A stretch of DNA of 64,000 nt from an uncultured Sphingopyxis sp. (GCF_900078365.1 NZ_LT598653.1:2294001-2358000), one strand, 5' to 3'; positions 17,131 to 27,199 are shown, counted from the stretch's first letter. Made by a program: numbers and translations. Notes: generated by a model not told the origin, from the sequence alone.

Positions 17131-17301
17131 GCGCCGCGATCGTCGGCATCCCTCCTGGCATCGCCATCGAGGCCGAGCGGATCAAGGCGGTCGGACCGTG
17201 CGGACAGGCGCCCGCTGGCGCGACGCGGCTCGACTGGTCGGGCTTTTCAAGTCGGGGACGACGATTGTCTGGAACCGACCGATTGCTGCCGTCTATTTAT
17301 T

Positions 17302-17510
17302 CGTCACCCCGGACTTGATCCGGGGTCCCGCTTGATGCCGAAGACCGGTCGATGCCCCAAAAAGCGGGATCCCGGGTCAAGCCCGGGATGACGAGGGGCT
17401 GAAACCGACCGAAACTAGCCGTCGCCCCCGCGAAGGCGGGGGCCGCTGTCGGTTTACGTGGGCACCGCTGATTAAGGCCGCTGGCGGCCCCCGCCTTCGC
17501 GGGGGCGACG
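17302..17510. repeat. Tandem palindromes: family B (17302-17393) and family E (17420-17510)
   Basis: The 480-bp gap 17131-17611 holds two repeats back to back. Family B has arms CGTCACCCCGGACTTGATCC / its degenerate complement with a 30-bp loop. Family E has arms CGTCGCCCCCGCGAAGGCGG and complement. No gene is seen in the gap; 17131-17300 is featureless. Confidence 0.85.
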
Positions 17511-17611
17511 GTTATAGGCAACGCCCGCTCCCCACCCCAAAACAGACATCATAGACGCAACTTGGCGACGTAACGGCTTGAACACACGCGCCGCGCAGCT
17601 AAACCGCTTTC

Positions 17612-19678
17612 ATGCGAAACCATCTTCTCACCAGCGCGATCGCGCTCGCCGCCGCCCTTTCCACCCCCGCCATGGCCCGCCCGATGACCGAGGTCGACCT
17701 TGCGACGCTGAAGCGCGTCGCCGCGCCGACGGCATCGCCCGATGGCCGCTGGGTCGTGTTCCAGATGACCGAGACCGAGGGCGAAACCTACAAGCGTTCG
17801 ACCGGCCTCTGGCTCGTCGACCGCAATGCCAGAAATGCGAAACCGGCCCCGGTAGCCGACACCGCAGGCAAGAACGAAACCTCGCCCGCCTTCGACAAGG
17901 ATGGTTTCCTCTATTTCCTCTCGAACGCCTCGGGCAAGGATCAGGTCTGGCGCATCGACCCGAAGGCGGGCGGTGCCGCGACGCAGGTGACCGATACGCA
18001 GGCCGACGTCGCGGGCTTCAAGATTTCGCCCGACGCGACGAAGCTGCTCGCCTGGGGCGACATTCCGAAGGAATGCACCGATTTCGGCTGCGAGGCGAAG
18101 GACAAGGGCGCGCTTCCCGGCCCCGGCACCGGCCGTCTCTACAAGGACGGCGCGGGCTTCGTCCGCCATTGGGATCATTGGGAAACCCCCGGCACCTACA
18201 GCCGCCCCTTCGTCTTCAACCTCGAGGGCGGCAAGGCGACCGCCCCGCGCCCGGCCGACGCCGGCCTGATCGGCGACACCCCCTCCAAACCCTTCGGCGG
18301 CGGCGAGGAACTCGCGTGGGGCGCCGACAGCCGCACCATCTTCTTCACGCTGCGCAAGGCCGACCGCAACGAGCCGATGTCGACCAATCTCGACATCTAC
18401 AGCTGGCGCGTCGACAGCCGGATGATGCCGGCGAACCTCACGCAGGACAATCAGGCGACCGACACTTTCCCGACGCCGTCGCCCGACGGCAAATGGCTCG
18501 CCTATGCCGCGATGGCGCGCCCGGGCTATGAGGCCGACCGCCTCGTGCTGATGCTGCGCGACCTCGAAAGCGGCGAAACGCGCAAGCTGACCGACGCGTG
18601 GGACCGCTCGGTCGGTTCGATCGCCTGGGCCCCCGACGGCAAGTCGCTCTATGTCACCGCGCAGGACACGCTCGAACATCCGGTGTTCCGCGTCGATGCC
18701 GCGACGGGCAAGGTCGAACGGCTGAAAGCCTCGCCCGAAGCCTTCGAAGGCAATATCGGCGACGTCACCCCGCTGCCCGGCGGCGCTTTGCTCTATTCGC
18801 GCAACAGCGCGCTCGCGCCGACCGACCTGTTCGTCCGCGATGCCAGGGGCAAGGTCGCCCAGCTCACCGCGGTCAACGCGGCGACGCTCGCCGAATTCGA
18901 TCCGGTCAAGCTCGAAAAGATCCGGTTCGCCGGCGCGAACGGCGACACGGTGTGGGGCATGATCCTGAAGCCCGCGAACAGCACCGGCAAATTGCCGGTC
19001 GCCTTCATCGTCCATGGCGGCCCGCAGGGCAGTTTCGGCAACAGCTGGTCGACGCGCTGGAACCCTCGCCTCTTCGCGCAGCAGGGCTATGGCGTCGTCA
19101 CCGTCGATTTCCACGGCTCGACCGGCTACGGCCAAGCCTTCACCGACAGCATCAACAAGGATTGGGGCGGCAAGCCGCTCGAGGACCTCAAGCTCGGCCT
19201 CGCCGCCGCGGGCCAGCAGGATGCGCAACTCGAAATCGCCAACGCCTGCGCGCTCGGCGCCTCTTACGGCGGCTATATGATGAACTGGATCGCGGGCCAG
19301 TGGACCGACGGTTTCAAATGCCTCGTCCAGCACGACGGCGTCTTCGACTTGCGCGCCATGGCGTTCGAGACCGAGGAGCTGTGGTTCGACGAATGGGATC
19401 ATGGCGGCCCGTGGTGGGAGCGCACCGACCCCGAAAAATGGAACCCGGTGAACCATGTCGCCAAGTGGAAGACCCCGATGCTGGTGATCACCGGCGAAAA
19501 GGATTTCCGCATCCCGTACAGCCAGGGCCTCGCCGCCTTCACCGCGCTCCAGCGCCGCGGCGTCCCGTCGCAATTGCTCGTCTTCCCCGACGAGAATCAC
19601 TGGGTGCTGAAGGGCGCGAACAGCGTCCAGTGGCACCGGACGGTGTTGGGTTGGCTGGGTGAGCATTTGAAGAAGTAG
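17612..19678 (+). CDS. S9 family peptidase (prolyl oligopeptidase / acylaminoacyl-peptidase type)
   Basis: 688 residues with a signal peptide (LLTSAIALAAALSTPAMA), so periplasmic. The N-terminal two-thirds are a WD40-like beta-propeller (SPDGRWVVFQ, SPDGKWLAYA and WAPDGKSLYV blades). The C-terminal alpha/beta-hydrolase domain has a catalytic triad of Ser551 in GASYGGY, Asp631 in GEKDFRIPY and His663 in ENHWVL. It should cleave short peptides, perhaps like dipeptidyl-peptidase V. Monocistronic between repeat clusters. Confidence 0.95.
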   Translation: MRNHLLTSAIALAAALSTPAMARPMTEVDLATLKRVAAPTASPDGRWVVFQMTETEGETYKRSTGLWLVDRNARNAKPAPVADTAGKNETSPAFDKDGFLYFLSNASGKDQVWRIDPKAGGAATQVTDTQADVAGFKISPDATKLLAWGDIPKECTDFGCEAKDKGALPGPGTGRLYKDGAGFVRHWDHWETPGTYSRPFVFNLEGGKATAPRPADAGLIGDTPSKPFGGGEELAWGADSRTIFFTLRKADRNEPMSTNLDIYSWRVDSRMMPANLTQDNQATDTFPTPSPDGKWLAYAAMARPGYEADRLVLMLRDLESGETRKLTDAWDRSVGSIAWAPDGKSLYVTAQDTLEHPVFRVDAATGKVERLKASPEAFEGNIGDVTPLPGGALLYSRNSALAPTDLFVRDARGKVAQLTAVNAATLAEFDPVKLEKIRFAGANGDTVWGMILKPANSTGKLPVAFIVHGGPQGSFGNSWSTRWNPRLFAQQGYGVVTVDFHGSTGYGQAFTDSINKDWGGKPLEDLKLGLAAAGQQDAQLEIANACALGASYGGYMMNWIAGQWTDGFKCLVQHDGVFDLRAMAFETEELWFDEWDHGGPWWERTDPEKWNPVNHVAKWKTPMLVITGEKDFRIPYSQGLAAFTALQRRGVPSQLLVFPDENHWVLKGANSVQWHRTVLGWLGEHLKK

Positions 19679-19703
19679 GACCCGCTAACCCCAAAACTCC
19701 ACC

Positions 19704-19789
19704 GTGTCCCCGCGAAGGCGGGGACCCATCTCCTGCCGGTTCTGAATGGCACCAACCGGAGATGGGCTCCCGCCTCCGCGGGAGCACAC
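19704..19789. repeat. Palindromic repeat, family C
   Basis: Intact 86-bp copy: left GTGTCCCCGCGAAGGCGGGG, internal CCATCTCC/GGAGATGG, right CGCGGGAGCAC. It separates the S9 peptidase gene from valS. Confidence 0.85.
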
Positions 19790-19878
19790 GACTTTTCAAT
19801 TCGCGCGATGCGCGATGCGAGGGTGCGTACGCGTTCCCCCTTGCCGCCTCGCCCCCCTGCTGGCAAAGGCGCCCGGCT

Positions 19879-22560
19879 ATGCCGATGGAAAAAACCTTCG
19901 ATCCCGCCGCTATCGAGGCGAAATGGGCCCATGAGTGGGAAAGCCGTGGATTGTTCCGCCCGGATCGTCCCGACGCGACCCCCTTCACGATCGTCAACCC
20001 GCCGCCGAACGTCACCGGCGCGCTGCACATCGGCCATGCGCTCGACAACACGCTGCAGGACGTGCTCGTCCGCTACGAGCGCCTGCGCGGCAAGGATGCC
20101 TTGTGGGTCGTCGGCATGGACCATGCCGGCATCGCGACGCAGATGGTCGTCGAACGCCAGCTCGAGGCGCGGCAGGACAAGCGCACCAACTACAGCCGCG
20201 AGGAATTCATCGACAAGGTGTGGCAGTGGAAGGCGGAGAGCGGCGGCCAGATCACCGGCCAGCTCCGCCGCCTCGGCTGCTCGATGGACTGGAGCCGCGA
20301 GCAGTTCACGATGGACCCGCATTTCACCCGCGCGGTGGTCAAGGTCTTCGTCGATCTGCACAAAAAAGGCCTGATCTACCGCGACAAGCGGTTGGTGAAC
20401 TGGGACCCCAAGCTCAAGACCGCGATCTCGGACCTCGAGGTCGAGACGCACGAGGTGCAGGGCGGCTTCTGGCACTTCAAATATCCGCTCGCCGACGGCG
20501 TGACGCTCGACGACGGCCGCGATTATATCGAGGTCGCGACGACGCGCCCCGAAACGATGCTCGCCGACATGGCGGTTGCCGTCCACCCCGACGACACGCG
20601 CTACAAGAGCGTGATCGGCAAGGACATCCTCCAGCCGATCACCGGCCGCCGGTTCAAGGTGGTCGCCGACGAACATGCCGATCCCGAATTGGGTAGCGGC
20701 GCCGTCAAGATCACCCCGGGGCACGACTTCAACGACTTCGACGTCGGCAAGCGCGCGGGCTTCAAGCCCGGCGAAATGCTCAACATGTTCGACGGCGACG
20801 CCAACGTCATCCAGACCGCCGACGGCCTTGTCCCCGACGAATATCTCGGCCTCCACCGCTTCAAGCGCGACGGCGTCGACGGCGCACGCGAACTCGTCGT
20901 GACGCGGATGAAGGAAGCCGGCTTCCTGATCCCCCACATCGACAAGAACGGCGACGAGCATGACGCCGAGCCGCGCACGATCCAGACTCCCTTCGGCGAC
21001 CGCGGCGGCGTGGTGATCGAACCGTGGCTGACCGACCAATGGTATGTCGACGCCGAAACGCTCGCGCAGCCGCCGATGCAGGCGGTGCGCGACGGACGCA
21101 TCAACATCGTCCCCAAAACATGGGAAAAGACCTTCTTCAACTGGATGGAGAATATCCAGCCCTGGTGCGTCTCGCGCCAGCTCTGGTGGGGTCACCGGAT
21201 TCCGGCTTGGTATGCCGAGGACGGCCGCATCTTCGTTGCCGAGACCGAAGAGGAAGCGCAGGCCGAAGCCGGCGCGGGCGTCGCGCTCAACCGCGACGAG
21301 GATGTCCTCGACACCTGGTTCTCCTCGGCGCTCTGGCCCTTCGCGACGCTGGGCTGGCCCGAAAACACCGAGCTGCTCAAGCGCCACTATCCCAACGACG
21401 TCCTCATCTCCGGCTTCGACATCCTCTTCTTCTGGGATGCGCGCATGGCGATGCAGGGGATGGAGTTCATGGGCGACGTCCCTTGGAAGACGCTCTATCT
21501 CCACGGCCTCGTCCGCGCGCCCGACGGCGCCAAGATGTCGAAGTCGAAGGGCAATGTCGTCGACCCGCTCGGCCTGATCGACCAGTATGGCGCCGACGCG
21601 CTGCGCTTCTTCATGAGCGCGATGGAAAGCCAGGGCCGCGACATCAAGATGGATGACGCGCGCCTCGCGGGCTATCGCAACTTCGCGACCAAGCTCTGGA
21701 ACGCCGCGCGTTTCTGCGAAGCCAACGGCATCGCCGCCTCGACCAGCCTCGAAGCGCCGCCCGCGACGCTCCCGGTCAACCGCTGGATCATCGGCGAGGT
21801 CGCCGACACCGTCGCCGCGATGGAGACCGCCTTCGCCGCCTATCGCTTCGACGAGGCCGCGAACGCGATCTACAGCTTCGCCTGGGACCGCTTCTGCGAC
21901 TGGTATCTCGAACTGATCAAGGGAAGCATCGACGACGAGACCAGGGCCGTCGCCGGCTGGGTGCTCGACCAGATCCTCGTCATGCTCCACCCCTTCATGC
22001 CCTTCATCACCGAAGAACTGTGGACGGGGCTCGGCGACCGCGCCGACTATCCGCTGATCATCGCCAAATGGCCCGCGCCGGCTGCCGAAAAGGATGCCGA
22101 CGCCAGCGCCGATATCGACTGGCTGATCAAGCTCGTCAGCGAGCTGCGCACCGCCAAAGCCGAACTCGGCCTCCCCCCCGGCGCGCGCCTGACCGCGCAT
22201 TTCCCGGCATCGCTCAAGCCCCGCACCGACAAGCTGTCGGCGCAGCTCGACCGCCTCGCGCGTCTCGAAAGCGTCCGCTTCGACCCCGCTCCCGCCGGCG
22301 CCTCGGCTCAGCTCGTCGTCGAGGGCGAGACCATTACCGTCCCGCTCGAAGGCGTGATCGACATCGGCGCCGTGCGCGAGCCCATCACCAAGGCGCCCCC
22401 GCGCACGCAGAAGGAACGCGATGGCCTCGCGGGCCGTCTGAACAACCCGTCGTTCGTCGAGCGCGCCAAGCCCGAAGCGGTCGAAAAGGCCCGCGCCGAT
22501 CATGCCGCGAAGGAGGCCGAAGCCGACCGCCTGACCGCCGCCCTGGCCCGCCTGGGGTGA
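19879..22560 (+). CDS. valS: Valyl-tRNA synthetase
   Basis: 893 residues from ATG 19879 (MPMEKTFDPAAIEAKW), rejecting the in-frame extension at 19762 that reads through a repeat. Class Ia synthetase: HIGH motif as HIGHALDN, editing (CP1) domain, KMSKSKGN loop, anticodon-binding domain and a C-terminal coiled-coil arm (LAGRLNNPSFVERAKPEAVEK). It charges tRNA-Val and removes mischarged threonine. A GTG start for the MATE gene overlaps its stop by 4 nt (GTGA), implying translational coupling. Confidence 0.97.
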   Translation: MPMEKTFDPAAIEAKWAHEWESRGLFRPDRPDATPFTIVNPPPNVTGALHIGHALDNTLQDVLVRYERLRGKDALWVVGMDHAGIATQMVVERQLEARQDKRTNYSREEFIDKVWQWKAESGGQITGQLRRLGCSMDWSREQFTMDPHFTRAVVKVFVDLHKKGLIYRDKRLVNWDPKLKTAISDLEVETHEVQGGFWHFKYPLADGVTLDDGRDYIEVATTRPETMLADMAVAVHPDDTRYKSVIGKDILQPITGRRFKVVADEHADPELGSGAVKITPGHDFNDFDVGKRAGFKPGEMLNMFDGDANVIQTADGLVPDEYLGLHRFKRDGVDGARELVVTRMKEAGFLIPHIDKNGDEHDAEPRTIQTPFGDRGGVVIEPWLTDQWYVDAETLAQPPMQAVRDGRINIVPKTWEKTFFNWMENIQPWCVSRQLWWGHRIPAWYAEDGRIFVAETEEEAQAEAGAGVALNRDEDVLDTWFSSALWPFATLGWPENTELLKRHYPNDVLISGFDILFFWDARMAMQGMEFMGDVPWKTLYLHGLVRAPDGAKMSKSKGNVVDPLGLIDQYGADALRFFMSAMESQGRDIKMDDARLAGYRNFATKLWNAARFCEANGIAASTSLEAPPATLPVNRWIIGEVADTVAAMETAFAAYRFDEAANAIYSFAWDRFCDWYLELIKGSIDDETRAVAGWVLDQILVMLHPFMPFITEELWTGLGDRADYPLIIAKWPAPAAEKDADASADIDWLIKLVSELRTAKAELGLPPGARLTAHFPASLKPRTDKLSAQLDRLARLESVRFDPAPAGASAQLVVEGETITVPLEGVIDIGAVREPITKAPPRTQKERDGLAGRLNNPSFVERAKPEAVEKARADHAAKEAEADRLTAALARLG

Positions 22561-24017
22561 CGGACGGCGAAAGCCCCGTCACGCCGACACCCGTCGCGGC
22601 GGCGGCGGACCCCACCGCGAGCCCGGTCCCGCCGCGCCAGACCGCGCGCGGCGGGCGGATGGACCTCACCCAAGGCCCGATCACCAAGACGCTGATCCTC
22701 TTCGCGCTGCCGACGCTCGCGTCGAACATCCTCCAGACGCTCTCGGGATCGGTGAACTCGATCTGGGTCGGGCAATTCCTCGGCGAAGCCGCGCTCGCCG
22801 CGACCGCCAATGCGAACATCATCATGTTCCTGATGTTCGGCGCCTTCTTCGGCTTCGGCATGGCGGCGACGGTGCTCATCGGCCAGTCGATCGGCCGCGG
22901 CGACGTCGACGCCGCGCGCCGCGCGACCGGCGGCGTGGTGGGGCTCGCGCTGCTCTTCTCGCTCGTCATCGCGGGGGTCGGCTGGTTCGCGTCCGACGCG
23001 ATCCTGCGGCTGCTCGAAACCCCGCCCGAAGCCTTCGCGCTCGCGCACGACTATCTCCGTGTCACCTTCATCGCGATTCCCGCGAGCATGTTGATGGTCA
23101 CGCTGATGATGGCCTCGCGCGGCGCCGGCGATGCGGTGACGCCGCTGCGCTTCATGATCCTGTCGGTCGGGCTCGACATCCTGCTCAACCCGGTGCTGAT
23201 CCTCGGCCTCGGCCCCTTCCCGCGGCTCGGCATCACGGGCAGCGCGCTCGCGACCGCGATTGCCGGAACGATCAGCCTCGCCGCGATGCTCGCCTGGTTC
23301 TACGCCAGGGATCATGTGCTGCGCCTGCGCGGGCGCGAGCTCGCCTATCTGCTCCCCAGCGCCGGGGAACTGCGCTTCATCATCGGCCGCGGCCTGCCGA
23401 TGGGCGCGCAGATGCTCGTCATCTCGGGCGCCGGGCTCGTGATGGTCGGGCTCGTCAACCGCGAGGGGCTCGTCACCGCCGCCGCCTATGGCGCGACGCT
23501 CCAGCTGTGGAACTATATCCAGATGCCCGCGCTCGCGGTCGGCGCGGCGGTCAGCTCGATGGCGGCGCAGAATATTGGCGCGAATCGGTGGGACCGCGTC
23601 GCGTCGGTGACGAACAGCGGCATCGCGATCAACCTCGCGATGACCGGCGTGCTGATCCTGCTGCTCCTCGCTTTCGACCGCGCCGCGCTCGCGCTCTTCC
23701 TCGGCAGCGAAAGCCCGGCGATCGACGTCGCGCGCAATATCCAGCTGATCGCGACCTGGACCTTCCTGCCCTTCGGCACGACGATCGTGCTGATCAGCAC
23801 CTTGCGCGCCAACGGCTCGGTCGTGCCGCCGCTGGTCATCCTCTTTCTGTCGATGTTCCCGATCCGCCTCGGCATCTATTATTTCTTCTATCCGGCGGTG
23901 GGCAGCGACATCCTCTGGTGGAGCTTTCCCTTGTCGTCACTCGCCTCGCTCGCGATGGCGTGGGCGATCTACCGGCGCGGCAACTGGCGCCGCGCGCTGC
24001 CGCAACCGGGTGCGTAG
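22557..24017 (+). CDS. MATE family efflux transporter
   Basis: 486 residues if started at GTG 22557, which overlaps the valS stop; ATG 22659 (MDLTQGPITKTLILFALPTL) is the alternative and begins exactly at the domain. Twelve predicted membrane helices in two MatE repeats, with SNILQTLSGSVNSIWVG and GLPMGAQMLVISG starting them. MATE pumps export cationic drugs or metabolites by Na+ or H+ antiport. The overlap with valS is an odd functional pairing. Substrate unknown. Confidence 0.92.
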   Translation: MTDGESPVTPTPVAAAADPTASPVPPRQTARGGRMDLTQGPITKTLILFALPTLASNILQTLSGSVNSIWVGQFLGEAALAATANANIIMFLMFGAFFGFGMAATVLIGQSIGRGDVDAARRATGGVVGLALLFSLVIAGVGWFASDAILRLLETPPEAFALAHDYLRVTFIAIPASMLMVTLMMASRGAGDAVTPLRFMILSVGLDILLNPVLILGLGPFPRLGITGSALATAIAGTISLAAMLAWFYARDHVLRLRGRELAYLLPSAGELRFIIGRGLPMGAQMLVISGAGLVMVGLVNREGLVTAAAYGATLQLWNYIQMPALAVGAAVSSMAAQNIGANRWDRVASVTNSGIAINLAMTGVLILLLLAFDRAALALFLGSESPAIDVARNIQLIATWTFLPFGTTIVLISTLRANGSVVPPLVILFLSMFPIRLGIYYFFYPAVGSDILWWSFPLSSLASLAMAWAIYRRGNWRRALPQPGA

Positions 24018-24040
24018 AGCATGACCCTGCTTTCCTGAAT

Positions 24041-24118
24041 CGTCATCCCGGCGAAGGCCGGGATCTCGCCGGTGCGTCAGGCTGAGACGGCGAGATCCCG
24101 GCCTTCGCCGGGATGACG
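24041..24118. repeat. Palindromic repeat, family A
   Basis: 78 bp, almost identical to the copy at 2834-2911, including the loop GGTGCGTCAG. It lies 24 bp after the MATE stop codon and could serve as its 3' end. Confidence 0.9.
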
Positions 24119-24227
24119 ATCCAGAAAAGAATGATCGCGCCCGCTTTCGACCAAGGCCCGCGCCGCTTCGACTGGCGGCCCGGCGCCCGCTAGCCATCGA
24201 CCGGCTTTTGCCGCTAAAGCATCGTCA

Positions 24228-25400
24228 ATGAATGTGACGAACCGCAAAGACGCGCTGCGCGACCAGCGCGCGAAAATGCTGGCGGCGGCGCCCGACTGGC
24301 GCGCCTCCGACGCCCGCGTCAATCCGCGCGTCGCGATCGGGTCGATCATCGCGATGTGGCTGATCTATTTCCTGATCACCACCGGCCTCGCGATGCTGAC
24401 GGGCGCGCCCGAACAATGGTCCTATGCCGGCCGCCGCGCGATCGTCGTCGTCGCGGGCATATTATGCACCTTCGTCCTCTATCAATTGCTCCAGCGTGCC
24501 CAGCCGCAGAGCTTCGGCGCGCGCCTCGCCGCCGCGATGGGCGCGGCGATCCCGCTCGTCGTCGTCTATGCGACGATCAACCTGTTTGTCTTCTTCTACT
24601 GGTTCCCCGCCCCCGACACCGCCAAGATCATCGAGGAAGTGCAGTCGAAATTCCCCGTCGCGTGGGAAATGGTGCTGATCCTCGACAGCTCGATCCGCTG
24701 GTATTTCTTCTTTGCCGTCTGGGCCGCGCTCTACGTCGCCTTCGGCTATGCCAACGAGATGCGCGCGGTCGAACGGCGCGCCAATCATTTCCGCATGGAA
24801 GCGCAGACCGCGCAGCTCCGCGCGCTCCATTACCAGGTCAATCCGCATTTCCTGTTCAACACGCTCAACTCGCTGTCGACCCTCGTGCTCAAGGGGTCGA
24901 AGAGCGAGGCCGAGACGATGATCATGAACCTCTCCTCCTTCCTCCGCTCGAGTCTCGCCGTCGACCCCGAACAGCTCGTCAGCCTCGACGAGGAAATCGC
25001 GCTTCAGCGCCTCTATCTCGACATCGAACAGACGCGTTTTCCCGACCGGCTCCAGGTCGAGGTGACGATGCCCGACGAGCTGAAAAATGCGTGCGTCCCG
25101 GTGCTGATTCTGCAACCGATCATCGAAAATGCGATCAAATATGGCGTCGCGCCCAGCAAGGGGAAAATCGCGATCCGCCTCTCCGCCAGCGCCGAATATG
25201 GGCTGCTCATCCTGCGCATCGAAAACGACATCGACCCCAGGGCGCCGGTTCCGAACTCGGGCACCGGCCTCGGCCTTGGCAATGTCCGCGAGCGTCTGCT
25301 CACGCGCTACGGCCCCACCGCGGGCTGCGAATGGGGTCCGTCGGACGGCGGCGGCTTCGTCGTGTCGCTCTGGCTGCCCTTGTCACGGGAGGTTTGTTGA
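24228..25400 (+). CDS. LytS-type sensor histidine kinase
   Basis: 390 residues. Four hydrophobic segments in residues about 40-180, then a His_kinase (PF06580) domain with the phospho-acceptor His207 in QVNPHFLFNTLNSL, and a HATPase_c domain with PIIENAIKYGV (N-box) and GTGLGLGNVRERL (G-box). Membrane sensor without a large periplasmic loop. The following response-regulator gene begins 2 nt after its stop, so they form a pair. The signal is unknown. Confidence 0.93.
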   Translation: MNVTNRKDALRDQRAKMLAAAPDWRASDARVNPRVAIGSIIAMWLIYFLITTGLAMLTGAPEQWSYAGRRAIVVVAGILCTFVLYQLLQRAQPQSFGARLAAAMGAAIPLVVVYATINLFVFFYWFPAPDTAKIIEEVQSKFPVAWEMVLILDSSIRWYFFFAVWAALYVAFGYANEMRAVERRANHFRMEAQTAQLRALHYQVNPHFLFNTLNSLSTLVLKGSKSEAETMIMNLSSFLRSSLAVDPEQLVSLDEEIALQRLYLDIEQTRFPDRLQVEVTMPDELKNACVPVLILQPIIENAIKYGVAPSKGKIAIRLSASAEYGLLILRIENDIDPRAPVPNSGTGLGLGNVRERLLTRYGPTAGCEWGPSDGGGFVVSLWLPLSREVC

Positions 25401-25402
25401 CC

Positions 25403-26134
25403 ATGCTGCAAACGCTTCGCACCCTGATCGTCGACGACGAACCGCTTGCGATCGAGCGGCTCCAGATATTGACCGGGCAGCAGGACGGCATTTCGCTCGT
25501 CGGCACCGCGAGCGACGGCGCCTCGGCGCTGCGCATGGTCGACGCGCTCGCGCCCGACCTCCTGCTTTGCGACATCGCGATGCCCGATCTCAACGGGCTG
25601 GAGGTCGCCGCGGCGATCGAGCGAATGGACAATCCGCCCGCGGTCGTCTTCGTCACCGCCTTCGACCGCTACGCCGTCGCGGCGTTCGACGTCGCCGCGG
25701 TCGACTATCTGCTCAAACCCGTATCGCCCGATCGCCTCGCGCGCGCGCTGTCGCGCGTCCGCGAATGGCGCGCGACCGAGCGAGCGCCCGCGCAAAAAAG
25801 CAAGTGGATCAACGAATTCTGGGTCCAGAACCGCGGCGAGATGCTGCGCATCGACGCAGGTCAGGTCGATCTGATCGAGGCCGAGCGCGACTATATGCGC
25901 CTCCACGTCGGCGGCCGCAGCTGGCTCATCCACCAGACGATCAAGTCATTGGAAGCGCGCATGAACCCCGACCAGTTCATGCGCATCCACCGGTCGAAGA
26001 TGATCCGCCGCGACGGGATCGTCGGATTGAAGCATCATGGCGACGGCGCGTGGAGCGTCGACCTGGGCGAAGGCGGCGTCCACCGCATCGGCCGTACCTA
26101 TCTCCACGACGTCAAGGCGATCATGCACGCCTGA
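25403..26134 (+). CDS. LytTR family response regulator
   Basis: 243 residues from ATG 25403 with GGGAGG upstream inside the kinase gene. Receiver domain with acidic pocket VDDEP and phospho-acceptor Asp57 in LLLCDIAMPD, then a LytTR DNA-binding domain (about 140-240: EAERDYMRLHVGG, FMRIHRSKMI). It is the cognate partner of the kinase just upstream. LytTR regulators bind paired repeats and control diverse envelope or secretion genes; targets here are unknown. Confidence 0.94.
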   Translation: MLQTLRTLIVDDEPLAIERLQILTGQQDGISLVGTASDGASALRMVDALAPDLLLCDIAMPDLNGLEVAAAIERMDNPPAVVFVTAFDRYAVAAFDVAAVDYLLKPVSPDRLARALSRVREWRATERAPAQKSKWINEFWVQNRGEMLRIDAGQVDLIEAERDYMRLHVGGRSWLIHQTIKSLEARMNPDQFMRIHRSKMIRRDGIVGLKHHGDGAWSVDLGEGGVHRIGRTYLHDVKAIMHA

Positions 26135-26158
26135 CGAAAAGGCGGCCATGAAAGGGCC

Positions 26159-26310
26159 ACTTTGGGGTGGGGAGCGGCCATTCCCTACCTTCGTCATTCC
26201 CGCGAAAGCGGGAACCCAGCGCATGCGTCGGCTGACCCCACACTGGGTTCCCGCTTTCGCGGGAATGACGAGTTATAAGATACGAAGCGTCGCCTTCCGG
26301 TCGATCTCAG
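26159..26310. repeat. Composite three-block repeat with family D palindrome, copy 2
   Basis: Block a (CTTTGGGGTGGGGAGCGGCC), family D palindrome (arms CGTCATTCCCGCGAAAGCGG to about 26271) and a diverged block c (GAGTTATAAGATACGAAGCG on). Same order and orientation as 11635-11790. Confidence 0.75.
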
Positions 26311-26315
26311 ACATT

Positions 26316-26391
26316 CGTCATCCCGGACTTGATCCGGGATCCATTCTTTCAACGCTGCGAGAATGGACCCCGGATCAAGTCCGGGGTGACG
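26316..26391. repeat. Palindromic repeat, family B
   Basis: Arms CGTCATCCCGGACTTGATCC and complement around the loop TTCTTTCAACGCTGCGAGAA, itself self-complementary. It directly follows the composite repeat in the 480-bp gap 26135-26616, which contains no gene. Confidence 0.85.
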
Positions 26392-26436
26392 AATAAAGAG
26401 ACGGCAGCAACCCGTCCGCAGCGGATGTTCCCTTGT

Positions 26437-26521
26437 TCCGTTCGTGTCGAGCGAAGTCGAGACACCCATCGATGTAGCGCCTGGCCCGAGGGACATCTCG
26501 ACTTCGCTCGATGCGAACGGA
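26437..26521. repeat. Inverted repeat, TCCGTTCG...CGAACGGA family
   Basis: 85-bp inverted repeat with outer arms TCCGTTCG/CGAACGGA and inner GAGCGAAGTCGAGA/TCTCGACTTCGCTC. It is related in its outer ends to the 52753-52840 repeat but carries a different core. Confidence 0.75.
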
Positions 26522-26552
26522 TATATTAAAGCGCAATGTCCGTTACCGGCCG

Positions 26553-26588
26553 AAAAAAGACGGCCATGCCGCCGGGGCATGACCGCCT
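26553..26588 (-). terminator. Rho-independent terminator of the UrcA gene
   Basis: On the minus strand, GGCGGTCATGCC pairs with GGCATGGCCGTC (one mismatch) and is followed by TTTTTT. It begins about 30 nt after the UrcA stop codon. Confidence 0.75.
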
Positions 26589-26616
26589 TCTTGGGACAAC
26601 ATACGGCCGTTTAGCG

Positions 26617-26955
26617 TCAGGGAGCGGAAACGACCACCGGTCCCTGGTCGGCCAGCCGCGTGCCGCCGCCGTTGAACAGCGCCGCAAGCTTGGTTTCGGC
26701 GTCGCGCATCGCATGCGCCTTGCACGCGTTTTCGGCGGCGCGCTCGCGCAGCGTGGCGCGGCCCGGCACGCCGCAAACCTTGCGGACCGCCATCTTGACG
26801 CGGGTCGTCAGCCGTTCGCGGCCGCGCTCGCTCGACAGGTTGAGATCGTCATAGGATACGGTAACGCTCCGCACATCGTCCTCTGCGAAAGCGGGGGCCG
26901 CTATGCCGGCTGTCGCCAGCGGCACGGCCAGCAGCATCAGGGAAAATTTCGCCAT
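26617..26955 (-). CDS. UrcA family protein
   Basis: 112 residues from ATG 26955 with GAGGA before it. Signal peptide (LMLLAVPLATAGIAAPAFA), then the UrcA core VTVSYDDLNLSSERGRERL and two cysteines (KVCGVPG, ENACKAHA) probably forming a disulfide. UrcA proteins are small, periplasmic, of unknown function and abundant in Sphingomonadales and Caulobacterales. Monocistronic, with a clear terminator. Confidence 0.88.
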   Translation of the reverse strand: MAKFSLMLLAVPLATAGIAAPAFAEDDVRSVTVSYDDLNLSSERGRERLTTRVKMAVRKVCGVPGRATLRERAAENACKAHAMRDAETKLAALFNGGGTRLADQGPVVVSAP

Positions 26956-27199
26956 GGGGGAGTCCTCTCTTACAAGGGATGCGGGATACCGGCTGGCGGA
27001 CCGGGGAGACCGTCTTCCGATATCCCGCAACACGGGTGATACCCCCTGGACGTCATGGGATTCATCTTTGGATCGATCGGAGCAAACGGCCGCTCGATTT
27101 GCGGACGAAGCGCGTCCATCTGTCGACGAATGGCCGGCGGCGGGGCAATATCATGGCGCCGGACTTGCATCGGGCATCCGATCATGGCGAAATGCCTGC

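Noticed and set aside
19597..22503. A 968-codon open frame on the minus strand opposite valS
   Set aside because: Shadow of a GC-rich gene: Asp/Glu/Arg/Val-rich composition, no domain, entirely antisense to an unambiguous valS. The same holds for long antisense frames opposite the S9 peptidase (17549-19666), uvrA (32491-34617), pstC, SulP and hrpB.
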